Below are positions 19,018 to 28,347 of a stretch of DNA of 64,000 nucleotides, piece by piece; the stretch's first letter is position 1, and every line of letters begins with the position of its first letter. Below the pieces are notes generated by a model that searched no databases, was not told where the DNA came from, and saw nothing but the letters and a program-made list of their open reading frames with translations. The position numbers and the translations under genes are program-made. Source of the stretch: Aculops lycopersici (Eukaryota; Arthropoda; Arachnida; Trombidiformes; Eriophyidae); NCBI GenBank assembly GCA_015350385.1, contig WNKI01000005.1:572266-636265 (forward strand), read 5' to 3'.

Positions 19018-22000
19018 GCGAGTCAGATGGTCGTGATTATATTATCGCCTGTCTTAACACCAAATCATCACTCGTAATCGCAGAGATAACGGCGAACGAA
19101 ACCCAATACGATGCTATTATTGACTCAGGAGCTAGTGCATCCCTCATGACGGAAACCCTAGCGCTACAATGGAAAGACCTGATTGTTATAGAGCCTGTGT
19201 TTGTGACAGTTCGAGCAGCTAATCATGGCAATATGATAATCAAACAGCGAGCCCAAGTCCCAGTCAAATTGAAAGGATCAACAGATGTCAAAACGATAGG
19301 ATTTCTGGTGACTAATGAGCACAATACCATCTTAGGCTATCAATTTATCCTAGGAATTGATGCGATCTGCCAATTAGGCATCCATTTATTATCCAATGAG
19401 ACTGGATTAATTGCGTTTGCTAATGGAATAGCAATCAGTAAGAGACAACACATTGCCGTCTGCGGCTTACAAAGCGAAACTGATGCTATGTCGAGGTTAC
19501 TAGATGACTATAATGACATATTTGAAGAAAGTATCACCTCTATGATGAGAATTGACCCAATGACAATCGACTTAAGCTCAAATAGAATGATCAAAGCCAA
19601 ATTACGATCGCATTGCCAGGAAGACATATTAGAGATAGCTAAGCAACTTAAACGCCTAGAAGAGAACGATATAATAGAGCCGTCCAACTCTGAATTTTCG
19701 TCGAGTTGTCACCTAGTCCCTAAAAAGACTGGGGAAAAACGTCTTGTGATTAACTTTATCCCTCTCAACCAGATTACAATCAAGGATTCGTACCCATTGC
19801 CTCTCATAAAAGACTTAATTAACGCCCTACAAGGTGCTAATTACTTTACTGCCCTTGACTGCACTGAAGGATTCTTTCAAATCCCAATCCACGCAGATGA
19901 TCGATACAAAACGGCATTTATCACACATCAGGGACTTTTCCAATTTAAACGCTGCCCTTTTGGATTTACTAATTCACCTGCCGCATATCAAAGGGCGATG
20001 AACTTTATCTTTAAAGACGGCCTATATTCACGTGTCGTAATATATATCGATGACATATTAATTTTTGGTAAGACAGTTAAGGAGTTAATCGATAAAACAG
20101 AATGGGTTTTCCAAAAATGTAGGGAGTTCAATGTTAAACTGAAACAATCGAAGTGCAAATTTGCTAAACAGGAAATCGACTTTCTGGGTTTCAAAATAAC
20201 ACCAAATCACATCGGTCCAATCAAACATAAGTGCCAATTCGCGTTTGAAGCAAAACCAACTGATGTAAAGAGTTTGCAAAGCATCCTTGGCGTCCTAAAT
20301 TTCTATCGTCGATTCATACCTGATTACACAACGAAAGTCAAACCACTTAGACAACTTACTAAGAAGCAAAACGAATTTGCCTGGACTCAGTATGAGCAAA
20401 ATATATTAGATAACATAAGGAAAGATCTAGATGAGGCAACGCCCAACCTAATACCTGACCCATTGATACCCAAATACATTCTGATCAAAACATACCCACA
20501 AACCTTGGAAATAGTTTGCACAGATAAGAACAATAATCTAATTAACCGAGCAGGACTAACGCTCAGTGATTCGGAGATAAACTATACTCAAGCGGAGAAA
20601 ACTCTTATGGCCATACGACTAGCTTACAAAAAATTCAATTCCATTTTGAACGATAGGGTAGTATTCTCTGGTCAAGTGACCCAATTGAAGAAAGCCTTAG
20701 CACTTAACTCGAGACCAGACAGGATAGATCGTATATTACTTGACCTGCCACCCAATGCTGAGTTCGAACTTAATCAAAAAGATGAGGAGCTTTCAGCTGA
20801 CGACCTATTAATTTGCAAAGATCCACCGGAAGAGATCTTCTATACTGATGGCGCCTGTGTCGGCAACGGCACTCCAAAATGCATCGCATCATGGGCCGTG
20901 CTAGCGATTAACAACCCAAAACTCAGCGCTAGCGGAGTTGTCACTGAACATCGTGCCTCGAGCCAAACTGCCGAGCTAACTGCCGCCTTCAAAGCATTAG
21001 AAATTGCTAAAACTAACAGATTTATAAGAATAACAATCATCACCGATAGTAAATATGCAAAAGGAGTAGTGACCAACAAGTGGACAGCTAAATGGCTGGC
21101 AGACAATTGGAAAACTAAGCGAAACAAGCCAATTATAAACATTGACCTTGTCAAAAGGGTACTGAAACTAGTGGATCAATTACAAGTAGACTGTGTCCAT
21201 GTCAAGGGCCACTCAGGTGACTTTAACAACGAAAAAGTAGACCAAATGGCAAAGGCTGCACTACCTATCGAGAGCAAAGTAAACGTCAACGTTGCGGCCG
21301 TAAATATTAACAAATGGAACGAAGAGCCAGATATTATAGAAATGAAGCAAAAGCTCACTGATTCACCTGATAAAGACTATATTATCCATGACAACAACTT
21401 ATATTACATCGACGGTCGATTACCTGAACATATGCGATATCGATTGGTGGTCCCAAGATCGCAACGTCAACTGCTACTAAACCTAGCGCACAATAATCCG
21501 ATATCCGGTGATCACCTCGGCTTAACAAAGACGAGCTTAAAACTGATCGAATATTATTGGCCTTCAATGAGAAAAAACATCGAACATCACATCTTTAGCT
21601 GCGACACCTGCCAACGAAACAAGAGAACATTTAGACAGCGAATTGGATTACTACAGCCTATTCCGGTCTCGCACTTATTCGAAAGGCTCCACCTCGATAT
21701 AGTAGGACCAATTAGCGAAACAACCCGTTGCAACAAATACATAATAACTTGCGTAGATGCATTATCCCGATATGCCTATGCCCTCTCCTCACCGAAGGTA
21801 ACGAGCCAAACTATAATTAAGTTTCTGATCGACGAGATAATAAGCAAACATGGACTACCTGCACAGATTACGACTGATAATGGCACCCAATTTACATCAC
21901 AACCTTTCGTCGACTTCCTGATTAGATTTAAGATCAAACACTCGCGAACCTGCGATAATCACCCACAGGCAAACGGGATGAATGAAAGATTCAACGGAAC

Positions 22001-22619
22001 AATATCAAAATGGCTAAGAAACTACGTTTCAGATAGAGAATTAGACTGGGACACTCTTCTACCTTTTGGTTTATTAGCATATAATTGCACTATTCATCAG
22101 TCCACTTTCGTGAGCCCATATTCCGTTCTATTTGGACGCAAGCCACGGTTAGATATCCCTGCCATTAATGATCCAGATATTCCACCACAACATAAATTAA
22201 TGCGCAAATTAGCTGCGAAGAATTCATTCGATTCACAAATTAGACAGAAAGCCTATTACGATCTACAAAGACGACCCGCACAGATAAAACCATATGACTT
22301 TGTCTATGCTTACCACCATGGGGGCGATAGAACTCTCTCAAAGAAGTTGAAACCAATGTGGACTGGCCCACACTTGGTAACTAAAGTCAAAACGGAAGCT
22401 GAAAGACCCATAGCGCTAGAAATATTTGACCTAGAAAGGCTACAAACTCGTAGAATTCCATTTAGTGACGCTAAAGAGGCATATCTATCCGATAATGAGC
22501 AAAATAACGATACTCTGCCAGGTGAACTACTAACTAAATACATAATCACGTCCGAAGTACCTTCTAATTACGATCCCCTACTAGAATTTGATGCATATCT
22601 GAATGCGAGCAATGAATAA
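18990..22619 (+). CDS. pol: Pol polyprotein: protease, RT, two RNase H domains, integrase
   Basis: Open from 18990, frame -1 relative to gag; first ATG at 19146 lies after the protease motif, so expression as a Gag-Pol fusion by frameshifting is likely. Numbering from that ATG: protease active site IIDSGAS just upstream; RT about 185-350 with Asp238 and YIDD (302-303); a first RNase H about 395-505 that keeps an Asp and a Glu but has lost the TDH motif; a second RNase H about 564-705 with complete D568, E610, D634, D699 (YTDGA, TAEL, TDSK, VDQMAK); integrase HHCC zinc site (H782, H790, C819, C822) and catalytic D851, D911, E947; a GPY/F-like tail (MWTGPHLVTKV). No chromodomain at the integrase end. 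All catalytic residues look intact. Confidence 0.95.
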   Translation, partial: CKRPTIIELGESDGRDYIIACLNTKSSLVIAEITANETQYDAIIDSGASASLMTETLALQWKDLIVIEPVFVTVRAANHGNMIIKQRAQVPVKLKGSTDVKTIGFLVTNEHNTILGYQFILGIDAICQLGIHLLSNETGLIAFANGIAISKRQHIAVCGLQSETDAMSRLLDDYNDIFEESITSMMRIDPMTIDLSSNRMIKAKLRSHCQEDILEIAKQLKRLEENDIIEPSNSEFSSSCHLVPKKTGEKRLVINFIPLNQITIKDSYPLPLIKDLINALQGANYFTALDCTEGFFQIPIHADDRYKTAFITHQGLFQFKRCPFGFTNSPAAYQRAMNFIFKDGLYSRVVIYIDDILIFGKTVKELIDKTEWVFQKCREFNVKLKQSKCKFAKQEIDFLGFKITPNHIGPIKHKCQFAFEAKPTDVKSLQSILGVLNFYRRFIPDYTTKVKPLRQLTKKQNEFAWTQYEQNILDNIRKDLDEATPNLIPDPLIPKYILIKTYPQTLEIVCTDKNNNLINRAGLTLSDSEINYTQAEKTLMAIRLAYKKFNSILNDRVVFSGQVTQLKKALALNSRPDRIDRILLDLPPNAEFELNQKDEELSADDLLICKDPPEEIFYTDGACVGNGTPKCIASWAVLAINNPKLSASGVVTEHRASSQTAELTAAFKALEIAKTNRFIRITIITDSKYAKGVVTNKWTAKWLADNWKTKRNKPIINIDLVKRVLKLVDQLQVDCVHVKGHSGDFNNEKVDQMAKAALPIESKVNVNVAAVNINKWNEEPDIIEMKQKLTDSPDKDYIIHDNNLYYIDGRLPEHMRYRLVVPRSQRQLLLNLAHNNPISGDHLGLTKTSLKLIEYYWPSMRKNIEHHIFSCDTCQRNKRTFRQRIGLLQPIPVSHLFERLHLDIVGPISETTRCNKYIITCVDALSRYAYALSSPKVTSQTIIKFLIDEIISKHGLPAQITTDNGTQFTSQPFVDFLIRFKIKHSRTCDNHPQANGMNERFNGTISKWLRNYVSDRELDWDTLLPFGLLAYNCTIHQSTFVSPYSVLFGRKPRLDIPAINDPDIPPQHKLMRKLAAKNSFDSQIRQKAYYDLQRRPAQIKPYDFVYAYHHGGDRTLSKKLKPMWTGPHLVTKVKTEAERPIALEIFDLERLQTRRIPFSDAKEAYLSDNEQNNDTLPGELLTKYIITSEVPSNYDPLLEFDAYLNASNE

Positions 22620-24389
22620 CAGTAACATTAGTAAGCTAGCTGATCGAATATTAACAAAGACTAAAACTACAAATTCAATGGCGCGCCGGCAACAACAAAT
22701 CAATCATCTTATCATATAATTAAGTCCGGCACCTATAAAATAACAATACAATGGCTAAATCATAATAACAATCATAAATAATGGCTATAAAAACGATAAA
22801 TAATGGCACTAAATCAATCAATGGCAAATAATAACAAAATACCAACTACAGGCAAAACAGCCGTGACTATAGTCGACTTCAGGCGGGTTCTTATTTCTTA
22901 TCCACCTCTTGAAGATCGAGCAAATATATTGTGATCGCACCATTGATAGGAGTAGGGCTATAGAACGACCTCTTTGCCTGTAGATCGCCTACCCACAGTG
23001 AAGTCGCGGCATGATATAGTTCCACCAGTTGAGCGAACATCAAGGCCTAACAGCTTCCGGTGTTTGCAAAGACTGCGCGTCCACGAGACTAAGGGTACTA
23101 GTCGCCGTTTGGCATCGATTGATTGGCTAAGACATCATCTGGGAGGCCTACCATTTGATACGACTAGTTGAACAGCCGATGACAGACGGAGTGGTTTGAA
23201 CCTCGCTAATTAGCGGTAGTCATTAGTAGTAAGAGTAATAATACAAACATAATAAGCGCATAAATAATAATCATAATAATAATAGTCAGCAAACGAACTG
23301 ACGGTTGACCAGCAAACGTACTGGCAACTTAATAATTAATATAATAATAATAATAATAAGCCGATATAAGCCAATAATAAGCCAATAATCATAGCATAAA
23401 TAAGCCGAACAATCATAATAATAATAACAAGGCCAATGATCATAATAATCGTCAGCAATCGAACTGACCAACACAAGCAACAGCTGATAAAATAACTCCC
23501 GGGAGAATCGATAATCTACCAATAACTAATTGATATCTGACACTAATTTACGAGCAAATAGCCATCTAAATCAAATAACTCTAATAAGTTGCATAATCTA
23601 CCTAAACAACAAACAAAACAGTAGGCTAATTAGCCGTAAGATAACATAAGTTACCCCAAAATACCTTAACGAATGAGCCAAAGTTTTCAACCTCTTTTCC
23701 AAAAATTTGGTGGTCGGTAGCCCTTTATTTCAGGTAAGATACCAGGTAAGTGGCCAGCGGATAGTGAGGGGAAAGAGGCGAAAGGAGAAGAGGAAGGAAA
23801 GAGAAACCCAAAAAACAAAAAATCTCCGAAATCGAACGACCAGTTTTTGAAATAGGATCATCAGAAATTCGATACCCAAAACCAGTAATCCGAAGTAGAA
23901 AGACCAAGCGCGCTCATCACTTCTACGCATGCGCCAAATTAGCGCTAGCAAAGCCAGCACCGCAAAAAAGAATACAGTTCAGTGCACAAAAGTCCATACA
24001 CTCACACCGAAAATTACTTACGCGCGCAAAGTTAATTAGTGAATAATAATACAGTCATCATTTCAATTATCATTATCAAATATAATTATCACTTATCTAC
24101 CGCTATCATTGGCATTAATATTATCCATCTAGCTACCCAAAAGAGTATTCAATCAACACAATTATCATAATAGTCTTACAATTTGTTAGAACCTTGATAC
24201 CAACACCTGTAGCAAGAGGATCAACCAGATACTCGAATTTACATGACAAACACGATAACACCTATATTATCACTGAACCCATATTCGTTAATCAATCCAA
24301 CTGTCTCTATATTACAATCCATCCAAGAGAGAAACTCTCATTTATATTAATATACAATTATCCCAAGAGGAACTCAATCACTAGCCAAG
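22620..24389 (+). other. Non-coding spacer between pol and the third ORF
   Basis: 1.77 kb with no ORF over 80 codons. AT-rich, with runs of ATA/AAT triplets at 23220-23430. Two copies of an 18-base hairpin GTCAG-N8-CTGAC occur at 23285-23302 and 23451-23468, with nearly the same loop. It may carry an internal promoter or splice acceptor for the third ORF, or RNA packaging signals; none is proven. Confidence 0.6.
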
Positions 24390-25868
24390 ATGTCACGATT
24401 AATGGCGGACACAGCCGACATTTGTTATAAGGATTGCTACCTACCATCGGAGTCAGATATGATGTGCTGCCTGGGCTGCTTCAAGCGCTTCCACTACGTT
24501 TGTAACCCATCATACAATCTGGAAACAAGTGATACATTTACCTGTCGCGACTGCGATCCATTCATCGGAAATATCCCTAGCTCACAACCCATGGGAGATT
24601 CAGCTCCACCCGCTCCAACTAGCGTCGATAATATTGAGAACGTCCTCTGTATGGACATATTGAATAACGATCCACCAAACTCAGATCATCCAGCGGACAA
24701 ATCATCTCAAACCAAGGAAACTCAATCGTCTAGCTCATCTCAAACAAGTCAGCAATCCACACATAGCAATCGCCAACCTTTAGCCAGTAGAACACAATCA
24801 ATGGATAGACCATCGCCAATCTTAGTCGCCTGTGATGCCGGTAACCCAACACCAGGGACCTCTGGATTAGGCAACAGGAGAGAACCGCCTCAAACCGCTA
24901 GAAAATCAACAGCAACTCCGACAACAAGTACCAGGACCAATCTCATCAGAAGGAAGTCACCAGGTGGCATAATTATCCCAGTGGTATCAAGTTCCTCATC
25001 ATCAGAGGATGACGGTGAAACCGAGATTGATGTAGGAGCCAACGAAGAACAGGATGAGGATACGGAATATGAAGTCGGAGACATTATATCACACGGAACG
25101 AGAGGAGGAAAAATCCACTTCCAGGTGACTTGGAAAGGCTATCCCAACAGCGAAAAGAGTTGGCTCTCCGAAGAAGCCCTAGCTAACTGTCGCTCTAAGG
25201 TAGTTGCTTACCGAAGGAAAAAGAAGCTAGGACCAACAACTATCCCTAGACCAGCTGCCGGCTATGTGCCTACAACTAACTTGCCCAAGAATACAGCTAA
25301 TTGGGTGGAATATGAGGAGATACTCAAAATAATCAAAGGATACGACATTCACAAGTTTAGTGAAAAGATACAAGTAAATCTCTACGAGGACAAACTGGAA
25401 AAGAGGGATCTCATCTATATTATCCCCATTGGCACCCACGCGACTACGGGATTATATATTGCTCGCACCAACACCATGTATATAGGAGATGGAGCTAACG
25501 AAGTCCTACAGAGCGAGGAGTACTTGAAACAAGCCAAGGAGTTAATTGATGCTACCATCAAACCCATTAAGGTAATAGGACAACGCGCTGTGGATCATTG
25601 CGCAACATCATCTGCGTTAATCGCATTGGTTTTCATGAGATTATACGTGAAGAAACATTCAATACCGAGCGAGATAACACTGCCTAAATCCACTCAGAAT
25701 TACATGGTAAAAACTTACCATAAGGAAGACTCGGTACCTATCACAGGATGGAAGCCAATTGGAGAAAACCTGATAAAGGACACCTGTCCAAACTGCTCTA
25801 AGGTCTTTCGCTCTCAACGCAACGCTTACATCAACCACATGCGTTTCTGCAAACCAAAACATCAATAA
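24390..25868 (+). CDS. Element-encoded PHD-chromodomain-Ulp1-like protease-zinc finger protein
   Basis: 492 residues. Residues 12-55 form a PHD-type zinc finger: C12, C16, C27, C30, H35, C38, C52, C55 (CFKRFHYVC gives C-x4-H-x2-C). Residues 60-220 are a Ser/Thr/Pro-rich, then acidic linker. Residues 226-280 are a chromodomain (YEVGDIISHG, FQVTWKGYPNSEKSWLSEE) with cage aromatics Y227, W248, W258. Residues 340-420 contain IIPIGTHATTGLYIA, YIGDGANE and GQRAVDHCATSSALI. H350, D367, Q398, C404 have the H-17-D and Q-6-C spacing of yeast Ulp1 (H514, D531, Q574, C580), so a C48-type cysteine protease core is inferred. C466, C469, H483, C487 form a C2HC finger. It occupies the position of env in errantiviruses but has no signal or membrane segment. 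Likely roles are chromatin targeting and ubiquitin/SUMO removal or polyprotein cleavage; unproven. Confidence 0.85.
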   Translation: MSRLMADTADICYKDCYLPSESDMMCCLGCFKRFHYVCNPSYNLETSDTFTCRDCDPFIGNIPSSQPMGDSAPPAPTSVDNIENVLCMDILNNDPPNSDHPADKSSQTKETQSSSSSQTSQQSTHSNRQPLASRTQSMDRPSPILVACDAGNPTPGTSGLGNRREPPQTARKSTATPTTSTRTNLIRRKSPGGIIIPVVSSSSSSEDDGETEIDVGANEEQDEDTEYEVGDIISHGTRGGKIHFQVTWKGYPNSEKSWLSEEALANCRSKVVAYRRKKKLGPTTIPRPAAGYVPTTNLPKNTANWVEYEEILKIIKGYDIHKFSEKIQVNLYEDKLEKRDLIYIIPIGTHATTGLYIARTNTMYIGDGANEVLQSEEYLKQAKELIDATIKPIKVIGQRAVDHCATSSALIALVFMRLYVKKHSIPSEITLPKSTQNYMVKTYHKEDSVPITGWKPIGENLIKDTCPNCSKVFRSQRNAYINHMRFCKPKHQ

Positions 25869-26006
25869 TAACAAGCTAATCATCACAAACACTCTCAACC
25901 TCAATTAGTGAGACGGAAGTCTCAACAGCCAAAAACCTACCATGACTATTATATCGCCAATTATCAATGCAAAACTTATATCTTTTTCCCATTTAAAACG
26001 ATAGTG

Positions 26007-26190
26007 TGTGGTGTCGGTGATGCGCGAGCAGCCCGAGGGTACACGCCCTCTTCGATCAGTACACACCCCTTATTAGCTACCCGAACGGGTATATAAAGAC
26101 GGGAGAATAAAAAACCGACACACAGTCGCTCATACACAAAACTACAGTAAACGTGCTTTTCCCTTTACTTCTTTAGTCTACGGTACAACA
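26007..26190 (+). repeat. 3' LTR (184 bases)
   Basis: Appears identical to the 5' LTR. TATATAAA at 26090-26097 points toward CK2 alpha, which lies downstream on the same strand. No clear polypurine tract precedes it; the adjoining bases read TTTAAAACGATAG. Confidence 0.95.
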
Positions 26191-26194
26191 GCAC
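26191..26194. repeat. Target-site duplication GCAC, right copy
   Basis: Matches 17528-17531. Confidence 0.8.
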
Positions 26195-26369
26195 GCATAA
26201 GAAAAACTGCAACCGTCCTGGTAGTAGACAGCGGCGACTCATTGAGTTGAGTATACTGGGTAGCATAGCAAGACGAATAGGCGACATAATATAACCACCA
26301 ACACCACCATCACCACCACCACCACCACCACCACGATTACATAAATCTATCAATCTATTTCTCTCTCGA

Positions 26370-27785
26370 ATGAACTCTATTGAGCTATCAAATGTATTAA
26401 AAAGATTTAGTCAATACATCAATCGCCACCAACAACACCTTCACCATCACAGGGTTGTTATACAACAATTGGGGCCGGGCCAGCGCCATATACAACACCA
26501 ACCATATCTTCAAAACTACAACAACAATAACAATAACCAAGAGGAGCGGCATTATAGCAAGCTCGTTATCATCTTCAACAGACGAGGCGCTGGACTAAGA
26601 GGTCTAGCAATACAACCAACCACCATTAAGGGGAACAATCAGGCTAAGAATAATTATTATTATCCCCAGCAAAGATCCAATTTGTCAAATATAATTCTGG
26701 CTAGGCAGCAGCATCATTCAACTAATCAGAGGAACATTAGCGGGAGCAGCAACTCGAGCAGCAGCAACATGCCTCTAGCTTCGAAGTCGAGAGTTTATTT
26801 TGATATTAATATGTCAAAACCCCGCGAGTATTGGGATTATGAAAACTCAATTATTGAATGGGGCAATCATGATGACTACCAGCTAGTTAGAAAGTTGGGT
26901 CGAGGCAAATACAGCGAAGTATTCGAGGGTATCAGTATAACTACTAACGAGAAGTGTGTTGTTAAAATATTAAAACCCGTCAAGAAGAAGAAGATAAAAA
27001 GAGAGATCAAAATTTTAGAAAACCTCAAGGGCGGAACAAATATTATTTCCCTACAAGCTGTTGTAAAGGATCCAATTTCAAGGACTCCAGCATTAATATT
27101 TGAGTATGTTAACAATGTTGACTTTAAAATATTATACCAAACATTGAGCGATTACGATATAAGATATTATCTATATGAATTGTTGAAAGCCATCGATTAT
27201 TCACATTCAATGGGCATCATGCACCGGGATATAAAGCCACATAATGTCATGATAGATCATGAAACACGTAAACTTAGATTGATTGATTGGGGTCTAGCGG
27301 AATTTTATCACCCGGGACAAGAGTATAATGTTAGAGTTGCATCAAGATACTTTAAAGGCCCAGAGCTATTGGTTGATTATCAAATGTATGACTACAGTTT
27401 GGATATGTGGTCGTTGGGTTGTATGTTTGCCTCTATGATATTTAAAAAGGAACCCTTTTTCCATGGCCACGACAATTACGATCAATTAGTTCGCATTGCA
27501 AAAGTTTTGGGAACTAAGGAATTGTATGAATATTTAGAACGATACCAAATTGAGCTAGATCCACGTTTTAATGATATCCTAGGCTCACATACGAGGAAAA
27601 GATGGGAACGTTTTGTTCACTCTGAGAATCAACATTTAGTATCACCTGACGCGTTGGATTTTTTGGACAAATTGCTCAGGTATGATCACCATGAAAGGAT
27701 AACAGCCAGAGAGGCTATGCAGCATCCGTACTTCCATCAAGTGGTTGCTAATCAGCAGCAGCAGCAAGCTCAGCAACAGTCATAG
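26370..27785 (+). CDS. CkIIalpha: Casein kinase 2 catalytic subunit alpha
   Basis: Ser/Thr kinase of the CK2 holoenzyme, acting on acidic sites in nucleus and cytoplasm. The conserved protein starts at 26769 (MPLASKSRVYFDINMSKPRE; 338 residues, the length of Drosophila CK2 alpha). It carries the glycine loop GRGKYSEVFEG, lysine of VVKILK, the basic cluster KPVKKKKIKREIK that binds substrates and CK2 beta, catalytic loop MHRDIKPHNVM, DWGLAEFYHPG, and VASRYFKGPELL. The tail is a short Q-rich run. The frame stays open upstream to an ATG at 26370, adding 133 residues rich in N, Q, H and R that other CK2 alpha proteins lack; this could be a true extension or an in-frame 5' UTR. The LTR element ends 180 bases before that ATG. 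Confidence 0.95.
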   Translation: MNSIELSNVLKRFSQYINRHQQHLHHHRVVIQQLGPGQRHIQHQPYLQNYNNNNNNQEERHYSKLVIIFNRRGAGLRGLAIQPTTIKGNNQAKNNYYYPQQRSNLSNIILARQQHHSTNQRNISGSSNSSSSNMPLASKSRVYFDINMSKPREYWDYENSIIEWGNHDDYQLVRKLGRGKYSEVFEGISITTNEKCVVKILKPVKKKKIKREIKILENLKGGTNIISLQAVVKDPISRTPALIFEYVNNVDFKILYQTLSDYDIRYYLYELLKAIDYSHSMGIMHRDIKPHNVMIDHETRKLRLIDWGLAEFYHPGQEYNVRVASRYFKGPELLVDYQMYDYSLDMWSLGCMFASMIFKKEPFFHGHDNYDQLVRIAKVLGTKELYEYLERYQIELDPRFNDILGSHTRKRWERFVHSENQHLVSPDALDFLDKLLRYDHHERITAREAMQHPYFHQVVANQQQQQAQQQS

Positions 27786-28347
27786 GTCTTTTTCTCTCAA
27801 CAAATTATTACACCAACCAAATCCACCCCCCCCCCCTCCCCTCAAGATACAAAATTACATTACATCGGAGGCTGTTTACTATTATTACTATCACATCACC
27901 ACAAACTAGAAAACCACCACTACAACTACAAACAACAACAATAAAAACCTCGATTACTCTCCTCCATATACATAACAATAAGTAAGAAATTTAAACAGAG
28001 AGACGCGAGAGAAGAAGATGAAAAAGCAGAAGCACTACGAGCAAAAACCCAGGCAACTGAAGTCGACTAAAAAATGGAACCTTCATAACAATAAAAAGCA
28101 AACTATCCAAATCTACAAAAAACACTCTAGTTTTTTTGGTAGTCCTTTTTCGAGTTGGATAACATTAGTTGATCTATGGATTAGAGGAAGTGAAATTTGA
28201 AACAAGTCTTGATTTGACAAAGTTTGGTGAGCGAGATGCAAAAAGTTACTTCCTTGGCTCAATCTTGGAATCAGTAACTTTATTGTTTGTGGTCTATATG
28301 GTCGCCTAAGTTTCTAGTCTCCGATCAAATAACTTGGTGGTAGCAAG
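27786..28347. other. Intergenic region between convergent genes
   Basis: Contains the CK2 alpha 3' UTR with a C-rich run near 27828-27842 and a polyadenylation signal AATAAA at 27940-27945. On the other strand, AATAAA (plus-strand TTTATT 28279-28284) serves the glutamate carrier. A 60-codon Lys-rich frame at 28018-28200 is not convincing. Confidence 0.55.

Larger units (their letters stand above)
17532..26190 (+). mobile_element. Complete Ty3/gypsy-type LTR retrotransposon with a third ORF
   Basis: 8,659 bases bounded by two 184-base LTRs that appear identical base for base, starting TG and ending CA, with a GCAC duplication outside. Order: LTR, primer-binding site, gag, pol (protease, RT, two RNase H domains, integrase), a 1.77 kb spacer without ORFs, a 492-codon third ORF, LTR. 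All ORFs are intact. The pol order RT-RNase H-integrase places it with Ty3/gypsy rather than copia. Base composition is more AT-rich than the neighbouring genes. Identical LTRs mean a very recent insertion, so the element is probably active or was until lately. Confidence 0.96.

Noticed and set aside
22974..23171. Possible remnant of an env gene in the retrotransposon spacer
   Set aside because: No signal peptide, membrane segment or long frame; ORF3 occupies the env position and is unrelated.
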